NCBI GenBank assembly: GCA_000436535.1 | Contig: FR886316.1 | Location: forward strand, 1-58,231 | DNA: 58,231 nt | Direction: 5' to 3' | DNA from: Eubacterium sp. CAG:252 | GTDB taxonomy: Bacteria; Bacillota; Clostridia; Lachnospirales; Lachnospiraceae | In this document: piece after piece, positions 1-8,672 of the stretch | Numbering within the stretch: position 1 is the first letter of the stretch | Layout of the letters: every line of letters starts with the position of its first letter | The notes under the pieces: generated by a model | Database searches by the model: none | What the model saw: the letters and a program-made list of their open reading frames with translations, nothing else | What the model was told of the DNA's origin: nothing | Position numbers and translations under genes: made by a program

Positions 1-39
1 GCGTGAATTGCATAGCAATGTAGCAATCCTGATACATCG

Positions 40-70
40 GTGAGTGGCAAAATTTACTTTTGACACTCAC
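40..70. promoter_or_regulatory. Inverted repeat upstream of the FGGY kinase
   Basis: GTGAGTG (40-46) and CACTCAC (64-70) form a perfect 7-bp inverted repeat with a 17-nt loop. A TTGACA -35-like hexamer (60-65) overlaps its right arm, but no convincing -10 follows at normal spacing. It could be an operator or the end of an upstream transcript. The window starts too close to decide. Confidence 0.3.
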
Positions 71-116
71 ATCATAAGATACCTAATTAAAAACATTTGA
101 ATAAAGGAGCTTATCA

Positions 117-1748
117 ATGCATTATAATAAGGAACTTATTATTAAAAATATCAATGACGGCGAAACATTTCTTGGAATTGAATTCGGTTCTACAAGAATA
201 AAGGCGGTTCTTATTCTTGAGGATGGAACTCCTGTTGCACAGGGCAGCCATATATGGGAAAATCGTCTTGAACATAATATATGGACATACCATATGGAGG
301 ACATAATAACAGGGCTTCAGGACTGCTACCAAAGCCTGTGTAAAGACATTCTTGATAAATATGACTCACAGCTTACCTGTCTTAAGGGACTTGGCATAAG
401 TGCCATGATGCACGGATATCTTGCCTTTGATAAGGACAATAACCTTCTTGTTCCATTCAGGACATGGCGTAACACTACAACAGGCGAAGCTGCCAATGTA
501 CTAACCAATGCTTTTGGCTTTAATATTCCTGAGCGCTGGAGTATTGCTCATCTTTATCAGGCTGTATTAAACAATGAAGAACATGTAAACCGTATTGCAT
601 ATATAACTACACTTGCTGGGTTTATACATTGGAAGCTTACTGGCAGCAAAGTACTTGGCATCGGAGATGCATCCGGCATGTTTCCTGTTGACTCTGACAC
701 ACTCTCATATGATAAACATATGCTTGATACATTTGACCATCTTATCAAAAATACAGACAGCAAAAATAATCTAACTTCTGATATAAGCTGGAATATAAGA
801 CAGCTTCTGCCAGATATTCTTGTAGCAGGTGATGATGCTGGATATCTCACTAAAGAAGGTGCCCTGCTTCTTGACCCTTCCGGAATTCTGAAGCCCGGAT
901 GTATGCTCTGCCCTCCCGAGGGTGATGCCGGAACTGGCATGACTGCAACAAACAGCGTAAGACAGGGAACTGGCAATGTATCTGCCGGAACCTCCATATT
1001 CTCTATGGTCGTTTTAAAACACCCACTCACAGCACTCCACAAAGAAATAGACATTGTTACAACTCCTGATGGTTCACCTGTTGCCATGGTTCACTGCAAC
1101 AACTGCACCTCTGACATCAATGCATGGGTACATCTGTTTGGGGAATTTGCCAGTGCTGCCGGACTTGATATAAGTAACGATAAGCTATACACTCTTATGT
1201 TTAATCAGGCTGGCATTGGAGATGCCGACTGCGGTGGACTTATAAGCTACAACTGTTATTCAGGAGAACCTGTTCTAGGACTTAATGAAGGCTGTCCTAT
1301 GTTTATACATAATGCCAGAAGCTCATTTAATCTGCCTAACTTTATGCGGACTAATATATATTCAGCCCTTGCGCCACTTAAAAGCGGCATGGATATCCTT
1401 CTTAATGAAGAAAATATAGAACTTACCAAGATTACAGGACACGGCGGACTTTTTAAGACTCCGGTTATAGGCCAGCGTATGTTATCCGCCGCGATTAATA
1501 CTCCAGTATGCGTTATGTCTAATGCCGGTGAAGGCGGAGCATGGGGAATAGCTGTACTTGCAGCATATGCTGAATATAAAAAATGTAACAATATACCGCT
1601 TGCGGATTATCTTGACACACATATATTCAATTCTTCGCAGAGCAGTACTCTTGAGCCTGACACTGCTGATGTCGCTGGTTTTAACACATTTATGAGTAAT
1701 TATAAAAATATGCTGCCAGCCGAAAAAATCGCTGCAGCTACAATATAA
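117..1748 (+). CDS. FGGY-family carbohydrate kinase (xylulokinase/ribulokinase-like)
   Basis: A 543-aa cytoplasmic sugar kinase of the FGGY/ASKHA fold that would phosphorylate a pentose or related sugar with ATP. The N-terminal phosphate-binding loop is visible as LGIEFGSTRIKAVL (about residues 19-32). The second ATPase-core segment is GNVSAGTSIFSMV (about 289-301), and a glycine-rich adenosine-binding segment, TGHGGLFKTP, lies near the C-terminus. Length is normal for the family. AAAGGAG lies 8 nt before the ATG. The sequence matches a clostridial subgroup usually annotated only as FGGY kinase. The substrate cannot be read from the sequence, and the neighbours do not help because a decayed gene follows. 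Confidence 0.85.
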   Translation: MHYNKELIIKNINDGETFLGIEFGSTRIKAVLILEDGTPVAQGSHIWENRLEHNIWTYHMEDIITGLQDCYQSLCKDILDKYDSQLTCLKGLGISAMMHGYLAFDKDNNLLVPFRTWRNTTTGEAANVLTNAFGFNIPERWSIAHLYQAVLNNEEHVNRIAYITTLAGFIHWKLTGSKVLGIGDASGMFPVDSDTLSYDKHMLDTFDHLIKNTDSKNNLTSDISWNIRQLLPDILVAGDDAGYLTKEGALLLDPSGILKPGCMLCPPEGDAGTGMTATNSVRQGTGNVSAGTSIFSMVVLKHPLTALHKEIDIVTTPDGSPVAMVHCNNCTSDINAWVHLFGEFASAAGLDISNDKLYTLMFNQAGIGDADCGGLISYNCYSGEPVLGLNEGCPMFIHNARSSFNLPNFMRTNIYSALAPLKSGMDILLNEENIELTKITGHGGLFKTPVIGQRMLSAAINTPVCVMSNAGEGGAWGIAVLAAYAEYKKCNNIPLADYLDTHIFNSSQSSTLEPDTADVAGFNTFMSNYKNMLPAEKIAAATI

Positions 1749-1846
1749 GCCGCAAATAAACTGAATTACGGATTATAATTTATATTATTATACGTGGTAA
1801 CTTTAGTGCAATATTTTGCGGGGTATTAAAGATTGGAGAATATTTA

Positions 1847-2216
1847 ATGAGTACTGAATATTTATTCTGGAAAGATATGGATAACTCTTTTATAGATATA
1901 ATAAAGGCTGTCACAGCACTTTCCACAAAGTCTTATATCTCTATCAGTAATCTTAAGACAGATATAACAAGGAATAAAGATAGCTCTTGATAACTTTGGA
2001 ACAGGAAACAGTTCATTAAGCCTTGCTCTTGAACTTCCTTTTGATGAATTAAAAGTTGATATGAGCTTTATAAAAGATATTAAAAACAAGCCACAAAATC
2101 AGGCTATGGTACAGTCTATAGTCGACTACGCCAAGAGAACTAATAAGGAGAGTGTCTATTCAACTGACATTCTCCTTTTTGTAACATTTGTATCAATTAT
2201 TTTGCAGTTCACGTAA
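1847..2216 (+). pseudogene. Remnant of a GGDEF/EAL-type c-di-GMP signalling gene, internally deleted
   Basis: A short frame from ATG 1847 (after TTGGAGAA) gives 47 aa of a cytosolic sensor-type N-terminus and stops at 1990. Overlapping it in another frame (1977-2216) is a clear piece of an EAL phosphodiesterase C-terminus: IALDNFGTGNSSLSLALELP then LKVDMSFIKDI. This corresponds to the family's DDFGTG and LKIDxxFV motifs, with the first Asp of DDFGTG kept and the second changed to Asn. The GGDEF domain and the start of the EAL domain are missing, so a large deletion plus frame change seems to have joined the two ends of one gene. It cannot encode a working enzyme. A terminator overlaps the end of the fragment. 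Confidence 0.75.
2147..2181 (+). terminator. Rho-independent terminator at the end of the EAL remnant
   Basis: GGAGAGTGTC (2147-2156) pairs with GACATTCTCC (2166-2175) with one G-U pair, around a 9-nt loop. TTTTTG follows directly. It presumably terminated the former signalling gene and still ends transcription from the kinase. Confidence 0.75.
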
Positions 2217-2264
2217 TACTATGACAACCTCAGGCTTATGAATTTGCCGTTAATATTAACAAAC

Positions 2265-3182
2265 TTACGATATTACATCTGTTTTCTTATGAATATTCTG
2301 GCATATAATTTCTGTATCCTCTGGATTAATCTTATCTTTTTGCATAATAAGCTCACATATCTCATCGGCTTTTATTATGCCCTTAGATGGATTAAACACA
2401 CTGTCTATCTTACCATTGACCTCTACATCCACTGCAGAATACTCAAATGCAAGTGTAGTATTAATAAGTGTACAGTTCTTCATAACAAGATTATCAATAT
2501 AACACATTCCCTGAAGACTTTCGATTGTACAGTTGATAAGTGTCAGATTCTTAGAATTCCAGCCAAGATACTCACCTGATATATAAGAGTCATATACTGT
2601 AACATTATTAGTATTCCAGAAAGCATCCTTTGACAGCATTTTGGCATTATGTATCTCAACATTTTCTGAGCCGTCAAATGGATAATTCCCAGAAAGCTGA
2701 AAGTTATTTATCTTCATATTTTTACTATTCATCGCAAAGTAATCGCCATTGGCACTTACATTTTCCATAGTAACCCCGTCACAGTTCCACAGGGTTTCCT
2801 CTGCATTCGGCATAACCACATTGGAAAGTGTAAGCTCCTTACATCTTCTGAAGTTTTTGGGTGCTTCTATAAATGTATCCTTTATAAGTATATTATCAGT
2901 ATACCACACTCCGGCTCTTGCCATCTTAGCCCATGTACAGTTATCGGCAGTTATGTCCTTTGCATACCACAGAGGATACTTCCACTGGAAGCTGCTGTCC
3001 TTAAGCCTGATATTATCTGACTCCTTGAGCGGCGATTCGCCCTCTCCGAATATAGTTTTATCTATTTCAAGATTACTCTCATTAAATAGCGGTCTTTCTC
3101 CAGTATAATACTTGTTGCTTATCTTTTCAGTATTTTTATCTGTCATATTATTTTTCGTATTCCTTTCCGTTATCTGTTCCAT
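2265..3182 (-). CDS. DUF3737 family right-handed beta-helix protein
   Basis: A 305-aa protein made of imperfect repeats of the form N-x-x-h-x-N/D-C/S, such as SKNLTLINCTIES, DNLVMKNCTLINT and SENVEIHNAKMLS. This is typical of the DUF3737 family, which is predicted to form a parallel beta-helix. No signal peptide is visible, so it is probably cytoplasmic. The N-terminal 25 residues are charged and poorly conserved. Neither the ATG at 3182 nor the in-frame ATG at 3146 has a well-spaced ribosome binding site, so the start is uncertain. Function is unknown; carbohydrate binding is only a guess from the fold. Confidence 0.8.
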   Translation of the reverse strand: MEQITERNTKNNMTDKNTEKISNKYYTGERPLFNESNLEIDKTIFGEGESPLKESDNIRLKDSSFQWKYPLWYAKDITADNCTWAKMARAGVWYTDNILIKDTFIEAPKNFRRCKELTLSNVVMPNAEETLWNCDGVTMENVSANGDYFAMNSKNMKINNFQLSGNYPFDGSENVEIHNAKMLSKDAFWNTNNVTVYDSYISGEYLGWNSKNLTLINCTIESLQGMCYIDNLVMKNCTLINTTLAFEYSAVDVEVNGKIDSVFNPSKGIIKADEICELIMQKDKINPEDTEIICQNIHKKTDVIS

Positions 3183-3334
3183 TTCAAGTGTTAATCATAT
3201 AATAATATTCTGGATTAGAAATGTCTTATCACGCTGACACAAATAACTCTTTAACCCTTACATTATTATATCAGTCTGTAATTATCATTCAATATCGTAT
3301 TTATCAAAAAATATAAAATTCCAGTTTATCTGGA

Positions 3335-4057
3335 TTATCTGCCAGTGCAGCTTTGCTTGACGCAACCTTTTTGTTCTATACCGTCTGTATTCTTTTCATT
3401 TCCGGTGCATCCTGTATCTGCTATATTTTCTGTACATTTTACTGCTTCATCACTACATTCAGCATCACTTACAAAAAAAAGGCCAAGTCCTTTTATCCAT
3501 CTATTAATCTCTTCATCTGATGCCTCATAGTCAAGCGTTCCCCCTGTAAGCCATACAGACTCCTCTGTTCTTTCCTCGAGGTCACTTATAAGCCCAAAGA
3601 ATGAATTATCCAAATCATATATAGGTATTATTGTCTTTTTATCAAGATAACCTTCATCTGCAAGCTGCTCTAATACCTTTACACTCTTCTTACTTTCACT
3701 GCTAAGATTAACAAAATATGTTGAATATGCTGACATATCAATATCATCATAGACCTTTATATAACTTCCACTAATCTGTGGCTTATATATATCTGCATTC
3801 ATAATATCTGCAAGCCTGTCCACAACCTGACTCTCTTCATCCCATGTAATTATAAGAAAATCTTTATCTTCATTTGCATTTTTATCATCAGCATTATCTT
3901 CTATATCTACAACACTGCTTACTTCACTATTAAAACTTCCATTACCAGCATATGCCATTTCATAGTGTCTCTTTGTTATGCTTCCTTTATAACAAGTTAT
4001 AATCATTCCAGCCACAAGTGTAACAGCAATAGCTTTGCATATTTTTAACTTTCTCAT
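3335..4057 (-). CDS. Exported flavodoxin-fold protein, divergent
   Basis: A 240-aa protein. GGAGG lies 7 nt before ATG 4057; the ATG 12 nt upstream of that includes the Shine-Dalgarno itself and is therefore not the start. The N-terminus is a basic, hydrophobic signal segment (IAVTLVAGMIITCY), possibly a lipoprotein signal with a weak lipobox. After an acidic linker comes a flavodoxin-like domain: DFLIITWDEESQVVDRLADI (strand 1 plus the P-loop region) through LTGGTLDYEASDEEINRWIK (late strand and final helix). The usual T/S-x-T-G-x-T phosphate loop is replaced by WDEESQ, so FMN binding is doubtful. The C-terminal 50 residues are rich in Cys, Asp and Glu. Function is unknown. Confidence 0.6.
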   Translation of the reverse strand: MRKLKICKAIAVTLVAGMIITCYKGSITKRHYEMAYAGNGSFNSEVSSVVDIEDNADDKNANEDKDFLIITWDEESQVVDRLADIMNADIYKPQISGSYIKVYDDIDMSAYSTYFVNLSSESKKSVKVLEQLADEGYLDKKTIIPIYDLDNSFFGLISDLEERTEESVWLTGGTLDYEASDEEINRWIKGLGLFFVSDAECSDEAVKCTENIADTGCTGNEKNTDGIEQKGCVKQSCTGR

Positions 4058-4152
4058 AATAACCTCCATTTCTGTGGTATATCAGTATTACTGACAATCC
4101 ACTGCCATCATCTTCAATCCCGCACACTATACACAAGTATTATGCATTTTCC

Positions 4153-4186
4153 GTTTACTTATACGTAGTAAACATTAATTATTATA
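4153..4186 (-). promoter_or_regulatory. Promoter -10 and operator-like palindrome upstream of the flavodoxin-fold gene
   Basis: On the minus strand a perfect TATAAT (plus 4181-4186) is followed 7 nt later by the palindrome GTTTACT-N7-AGTAAAC (4153-4173). It lies about 100 nt upstream of the start codon. A repressor bound here would overlap the transcription start. The -35 element is weak. Confidence 0.45.
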
Positions 4187-4477
4187 CCTGATGTAAGTTC
4201 CAATAAATGTCATATTATGATATAGATATTAAATGATTACTGGAATGCGGAGCATGGAGTAATCTGATTAATCATAAATGCTTATCTCATACATATAATA
4301 CTGCTTTGAGTTAACTCTAAGTCAATAGCTTATATATGAAATATATTAATATAACATATTGATGTTAGGTTCAAAAGGATTTTTGACCATGTATCTCATA
4401 TTTAATGTAGCTTATTATATCCTCTATGTCTAATACCTATTGTTAATACATTTTTATGCTTAAAACGCATTACACGT

Positions 4478-4510
4478 AAAAACGCCGCTATGCTTTTCAC
4501 ATAACGGCGC
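4478..4510 (-). terminator. Rho-independent terminator after the amidase gene
   Basis: On the minus strand CGCCGTTATG (from 4509) pairs with CATAGCGGCG (to 4483) with one wobble. TTTTTACG follows. It sits 5 nt downstream of the amidase stop codon. Confidence 0.85.
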
Positions 4511-4514
4511 CTAA

Positions 4515-5627
4515 TTATCTAAGCACTACATCCAGTATTCCTGCAGCATCTGCCCTCGCAAGTGCATCAAGCTGTGCATCTGAACTTAAGTAGTTTCTGT
4601 AATCACCTGCATTACTTAAAAATGCATGTTCAACTATAATTGTTGGAATACCTGCTCTTGTTCCCTCATTGATAAGACCATAATAATCAGCCATAGAACC
4701 ATCTGGATATAATTCATCTGCTGTATTCACTCTTTGCAGAATTCCATCCTGATACTCATCTGGATTCCATGTATCATTCGCTATAGGTATACCGATACTG
4801 TTAAGTCTTGACAAGATAGAATACGCAAGACTTTTTTCCCTGTCATATATACTGCCAAATCTTGCATTAGCCGGCTGATATCTGCTACAGCTCATAAGCA
4901 CCATACAACCGCTGGCATCTATAACATCCTGACTTTTACTGTTTATATGGACTGAAATTACATAATCAGCATTATTGCTCGCGGCATAATCAATACGTCC
5001 ACTAAGACTTACATCACTGTCGGAATTCCTTGTCATAACTACTCTTATATTATCATTCTGTTCAAGATAATACTTCAGCTTTCTTGATATTGCCATAGTT
5101 ATATTCTTTTCCTTAATAAGTGAACCATCATAAGTTTCCTTGGTTCCCTCATTGCTTCCACCATGACCGGGATCTATGCATATAGTTATTCTGTTATCAT
5201 CATATTGTGAACCAGAGTCACTATCACTATTATCCTCTGGGGCATTATTATCACCATTGTCCTGACTGTCTTCTATTTCAGATGAAGAAGTACCTCCAGA
5301 TGATACATTTTCCTTCTGATTACTAGAAGCTTCACTTTCACTATCCTGCGAAGTTTCTGTATTTTCTGTTTCTTCTGTCTGGTCTTCCGGCTCACTTTCT
5401 GTTTCTGTTTCTTCTTCTGCCATAGTCTGCGAATTATCTTCTGACTGCATACTCTGGCTGCTTACTTTATCTTCTACTAACTGACTGTCATTAATACTAG
5501 TATCTGCCATATTAGCAGTATCCACCTGCTTTTTTCCACAGCCTGACATGTATGTCATAATACCAGCCAGCAGAATAATCGCAATAATATTACTTATAAT
5601 TTTACAAATATATTTTCGTTCACGCAT
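4515..5627 (-). CDS. Lipoprotein N-acetylmuramoyl-L-alanine amidase (Amidase_3)
   Basis: A 370-aa enzyme that would cut the amide bond between N-acetylmuramic acid and the stem peptide of peptidoglycan outside the cell. The signal peptide ends in a lipobox (MSGCGKK), so it is probably membrane-anchored. Residues of roughly 35-145 form a Ser/Glu/Asp-rich, low-complexity linker that could span the wall. The catalytic domain begins at ITICIDPGHGGSNEGT. The zinc and catalytic residues are the His of DPGHGG, the Glu of LIKEKN, the His of SVHINS and the Glu of IIVEHAFLSN. The gene starts 1 nt after the stop of the 83-aa gene, so the two are probably translationally coupled. Confidence 0.9.
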   Translation of the reverse strand: MRERKYICKIISNIIAIILLAGIMTYMSGCGKKQVDTANMADTSINDSQLVEDKVSSQSMQSEDNSQTMAEEETETESEPEDQTEETENTETSQDSESEASSNQKENVSSGGTSSSEIEDSQDNGDNNAPEDNSDSDSGSQYDDNRITICIDPGHGGSNEGTKETYDGSLIKEKNITMAISRKLKYYLEQNDNIRVVMTRNSDSDVSLSGRIDYAASNNADYVISVHINSKSQDVIDASGCMVLMSCSRYQPANARFGSIYDREKSLAYSILSRLNSIGIPIANDTWNPDEYQDGILQRVNTADELYPDGSMADYYGLINEGTRAGIPTIIVEHAFLSNAGDYRNYLSSDAQLDALARADAAGILDVVLR

Positions 5628-5628
5628 T

Positions 5629-5880
5629 TTATCTCTTTGCTGCTACTTTCTTAAGATATTCGCTCTTTAACCTGCTCTCCTCCTTAAGTCTGTCATTCTC
5701 AGCCTTAAGATAAGAATAATATTCCCTCGCAAGCTTGACACCGCCTCTTACTGCGATATCCTCATGCTTTGACATATCATCAAGCCACTGCATAAGAGAC
5801 TTTTCCCTGATATCATTATATGTATTATCTTCGATATTCCTGAAACCTAACATATATTTATCTGTTCCTCCATCGGCCAT
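5629..5880 (-). CDS. Small conserved hypothetical protein with C-terminal coiled coil
   Basis: An 83-aa soluble protein with no recognised domain. Residues of about 55-83 (SYLKAENDRLKEESRLKSEY) form a charged helix likely to be a coiled coil. It precedes the amidase by one base, suggesting a shared function in cell-wall turnover or its control, but this is inferred from position only. Its N-terminal motif TDKYMLGFR recurs in two decayed copies just upstream (see the repeat at 5839-6015). Confidence 0.6.
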   Translation of the reverse strand: MADGGTDKYMLGFRNIEDNTYNDIREKSLMQWLDDMSKHEDIAVRGGVKLAREYYSYLKAENDRLKEESRLKSEYLKKVAAKR

Positions 5881-6015
5881 ACCAATTTCACACGATTTTC
5901 GTGCCTAATATCCAGCATATATTATATTTCTCTGTTACTTTTTATATGCATTTCAAGGCTTCACATTTTCCTTAAACCTAGCATATATTTCTCTGTTGCT
6001 TTATATATATTTTTT
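5839..6015 (-). repeat. Three degenerate tandem copies of the 5' end of the 83-aa gene
   Basis: The 30 bases at 5839-5868 (inside the gene) match 5970-5999 at 26 of 30 positions. A third copy with a small insertion lies around 5914-5940. The shared core ATATTTMTCTGT starts at 5854, 5924 and 5986, so the spacing is 70 and 62 bases. Read on the minus strand they encode TDKYMLGFR, TEKY(NI)ML-like and TEKYMLGLR, so the copies look like decayed coding duplications. Confidence 0.6.
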
Positions 6016-6041
6016 GTTTTTATCTTGCACAACAAGTTGTT

Positions 6042-7520
6042 TTACGCAAATAACTCCCTTACCATATCTGCATCATATGTAACACTCTTCATATGTTCAA
6101 CCTCGATAAGATAAAGTGCATGTGCTGCAAGATGTTCCGCTGCCTGCTCAAGGTCACGTATACCTGTAGTATCCTTGAATATATCAAGAACCACCTCTAA
6201 TCCCTCATCAAGTATAGTACATTCATCTTCGTGAAGCCCTATCTTCTTAAGTACCTTAGGAAGTGAGAACTTTGTAAATATAGTCTTCTTTTCTTCTCTT
6301 GTATAATCTGGAATGTCTATTATTGCAAATCTTGAAAGAAGCGGTGCGCTTATCTGTTCCTTATAGTTTGCTGTTGCTATAGGATATACTCCGGATGTAG
6401 GAATAAGACATTCCATATAGTTATCTGTAAATCCAAGATTATCAAGCAATGTAAGGAGCACATCTGCAGGATTAGCATTTCCATTACTAGATGTGGCCTT
6501 ATCAAGCTCATTTATAATAAATACAAGATTAGACTCACCAGCGTTGCTGTATGACTCCATAATAATACCTGGTTTTGCATTTGAGTATATTCTTGATGAA
6601 CCGGTAAGCTGCTCGGCATCGTTAATAGAACTCATATCAAGAGTTGTCCAAGGCATTTTAAGGATTTTGGCAACAAGATATGCTATCTGTGACTTTCCTG
6701 TTCCGGCAGGTCCTATAAGCAGAATTCCATATGAAGGAAGTGTATGTGTACGGTTAATCTGAATAACAGTTTCTATAATACGCTGCTTAACTGACTCCAT
6801 ACCAAACAGTTCTTCATCGAGTATTCTTCTTGCTTCAACCGGGTCTATCGACTCAAAGTAATTGCTCTTCCACTTGATATTAAGCATAATAGAAAGCGCT
6901 CTCTGTGCATGTCTTTTTTCTTCCGGTGTCACTTCACTTGAACGTGCAACTGCAAGATTACGTCTTGCCCACAGTCTTATATTTTCAGGAAGTGTCATGC
7001 CAGCACAATTAAGAAAATCAGATATACTTGTTATGCTTGTAAGCTTCATGCTGTCGCCAGACTCGTCAAGGTCCTCATCAACATTTTCTGCTATAATACT
7101 GCTCTCAAGAAGTCTTTCTATCATATACTGTAAGAAACCATCCTCAGATGATAACTTCTGGCTGTTGTTAAATGCAATCTCCTGTATTCTGTATACAGCA
7201 TATCCATCTTCAATATTCTCACCTGTAAGCTTAACTTTAATTCTGTTCTCGCCAAGCCACTTGATAAGTGCTGTAAATCTTGCATCAACCTTTAATATAT
7301 TGCTAAGAATATTCCCCTCTTCTGTCTGAAATTCAAATGCTGTCTTCTTATAAGGATTAGCAAACATTCCGACTGATGTAGTTTCCCACTTATGTTCCTT
7401 GTTATCAAGAACAAATATTGGATACTCTGGTGTTGCAACATTGTTATCTGAATTAAATGTTGTATAAGTACATTCAAATGTTGATGAATTAGATGCATTT
7501 TTAAAGTCAAATACTGGCAT
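6042..7520 (-). CDS. AAA+ ATPase related to the Lon ATPase core, no protease domain
   Basis: A 492-aa cytoplasmic protein. Residues 1-240 have no recognised domain. From about 240 the sequence follows the Lon-type AAA+ module: FGMESVKQRIIE, Walker A GPAGTGKS (270-277), then PADVLLTLLDNLGFTDNYME, sensor 1 IATAN (N385) and an arginine-finger region PLLSRF (R397). The Walker B stretch reads VFIINELDK, so the Mg-coordinating Asp is Asn337 while the catalytic Glu338 is kept. No Lon Ser-Lys peptidase domain follows; the protein ends in a four-helix lid. It could be a remodelling chaperone. Its partner is not evident from neighbouring genes. Confidence 0.8.
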   Translation of the reverse strand: MPVFDFKNASNSSTFECTYTTFNSDNNVATPEYPIFVLDNKEHKWETTSVGMFANPYKKTAFEFQTEEGNILSNILKVDARFTALIKWLGENRIKVKLTGENIEDGYAVYRIQEIAFNNSQKLSSEDGFLQYMIERLLESSIIAENVDEDLDESGDSMKLTSITSISDFLNCAGMTLPENIRLWARRNLAVARSSEVTPEEKRHAQRALSIMLNIKWKSNYFESIDPVEARRILDEELFGMESVKQRIIETVIQINRTHTLPSYGILLIGPAGTGKSQIAYLVAKILKMPWTTLDMSSINDAEQLTGSSRIYSNAKPGIIMESYSNAGESNLVFIINELDKATSSNGNANPADVLLTLLDNLGFTDNYMECLIPTSGVYPIATANYKEQISAPLLSRFAIIDIPDYTREEKKTIFTKFSLPKVLKKIGLHEDECTILDEGLEVVLDIFKDTTGIRDLEQAAEHLAAHALYLIEVEHMKSVTYDADMVRELFA

Positions 7521-7578
7521 AATATACTCTCCTGTTTTATTCTTTTTGTATTTAATCCGTCTATAACCCTTTATACAC

Positions 7579-7615
7579 GATGAAGCAGCGATTTATACCA
7601 AACCACTGCTTCATC
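7579..7615 (-). terminator. Hairpin downstream of the sugar-binding lipoprotein gene
   Basis: GATGAAGCAG (7579-7588) and CTGCTTCATC (7606-7615) form a perfect 10-bp stem with a 17-nt loop, about 50 nt past the stop codon. The 3' side lacks a clear U-tract on the minus strand. It may be a weak terminator or an mRNA 3' stabiliser. Confidence 0.45.
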
Positions 7616-7663
7616 ATATAATAACACATTTTCTTATCAGTGAACACCTAAACGTGACAAATA

Positions 7664-8644
7664 TTACTTATACTTTGAAACATTAGATGAATCAACCTTC
7701 TCAAATGGAACCCATACATACTTTCCATCCTCTGATAATCCTTCAATATCTTTGGTACTCCTGCCTGAACCAAGCGCCTGTGCAACCTCGATAAGTCTTT
7801 CGCCCTGTCCGCTTGCTGACTGATATACTGTAAATGACATGCTTCCTGCCTCTATAGCTTTACATCCGTCACTTGTGGCATCTATTCCAAGTATAAGAGG
7901 ATAACTTATGCCTGCCTTGCTGCACGCATCTGCTATTCCAAGTGCCATAGTATCATTATTACATATAACAGCATCGCACTTCTGTCCTGTCTTTAAAAAT
8001 ATATTATAAAGCTCCTCTGCGCGGCTCTGTTCCCAGTCTGCATGGTCAATAAACACATAATTAATGTTCTTGCCGGATGCATCAAGTGTTTCCCTGACTG
8101 CATTGGTTCTGCCCTTTGTTGCAGAGTGGCTTGATGGTCCTTTTATTATAGCTATATTAAGCTGTGATGATGACTTTAACTTATCAAGAACATACTCAGC
8201 CTGATACTGTCCTGCCGTTTCTTCGTCCGAACCTACATACATATACTTTCCTGCTTCAAGTCTTGAGTCTTCTGGTGATGTATTAAAGAATACTATAGGA
8301 ATGTCACCTGCAAGTGCCTCTAGCTCAAGCGCTGTATCACTGTCAACCATATTACAGAGTATTACATTATAATTTCCTGATACAGCCTGCTTTATGTGCT
8401 CAACCTGCTTCTCAATAGAACCATTGGCATCATATACATCAAGCTGTGCATTATATTGCTTTGCTGTTTCCTTCGCCTTCTCAACAAGCTGTGTTCTGAA
8501 AGCATCTGCTGTTCCAAGTGTAAGAAGCATTTTGACACTTCCACTTCCTGCGGAAGATGACGATGCGTTACTTGTAGAACCGCAGCCAGTCATACAGCCA
8601 ATTATCATTATTATACACATTAATAAACATACTTTTTTCTTCAT
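7664..8644 (-). CDS. Periplasmic-binding-protein-like sugar-binding lipoprotein
   Basis: A 326-aa extracellular lipoprotein of the Peripla_BP_4 (ribose/galactose) type. The true start is ATG 8644, preceded by GGAGG at 8 nt; the longer frame upstream runs into the chemoreceptor gene. The signal peptide ends in a lipobox (MTGCGS), then a Ser-rich linker. The domain starts at VKMLLTLGTADAFRTQLVEK and contains NVILCNMVDSDTALE and CDAVICNNDTMALGIADA, the two-lobe hinge motifs of this family. No permease or ATPase for a sugar ABC transporter is nearby. The gene follows the chemoreceptor by 28 nt, so it probably presents ligand to that receptor. Confidence 0.8.
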   Translation of the reverse strand: MKKKVCLLMCIIMIIGCMTGCGSTSNASSSSAGSGSVKMLLTLGTADAFRTQLVEKAKETAKQYNAQLDVYDANGSIEKQVEHIKQAVSGNYNVILCNMVDSDTALELEALAGDIPIVFFNTSPEDSRLEAGKYMYVGSDEETAGQYQAEYVLDKLKSSSQLNIAIIKGPSSHSATKGRTNAVRETLDASGKNINYVFIDHADWEQSRAEELYNIFLKTGQKCDAVICNNDTMALGIADACSKAGISYPLILGIDATSDGCKAIEAGSMSFTVYQSASGQGERLIEVAQALGSGRSTKDIEGLSEDGKYVWVPFEKVDSSNVSKYK

Positions 8645-8672
8645 GTCTGACCTCCATATGTATTTACAGACT

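Noticed and set aside
557..1087. Long minus-strand frame inside the FGGY kinase
   Set aside because: It lies entirely opposite a well-supported kinase gene, has no ribosome binding site and its product has no recognisable domain.
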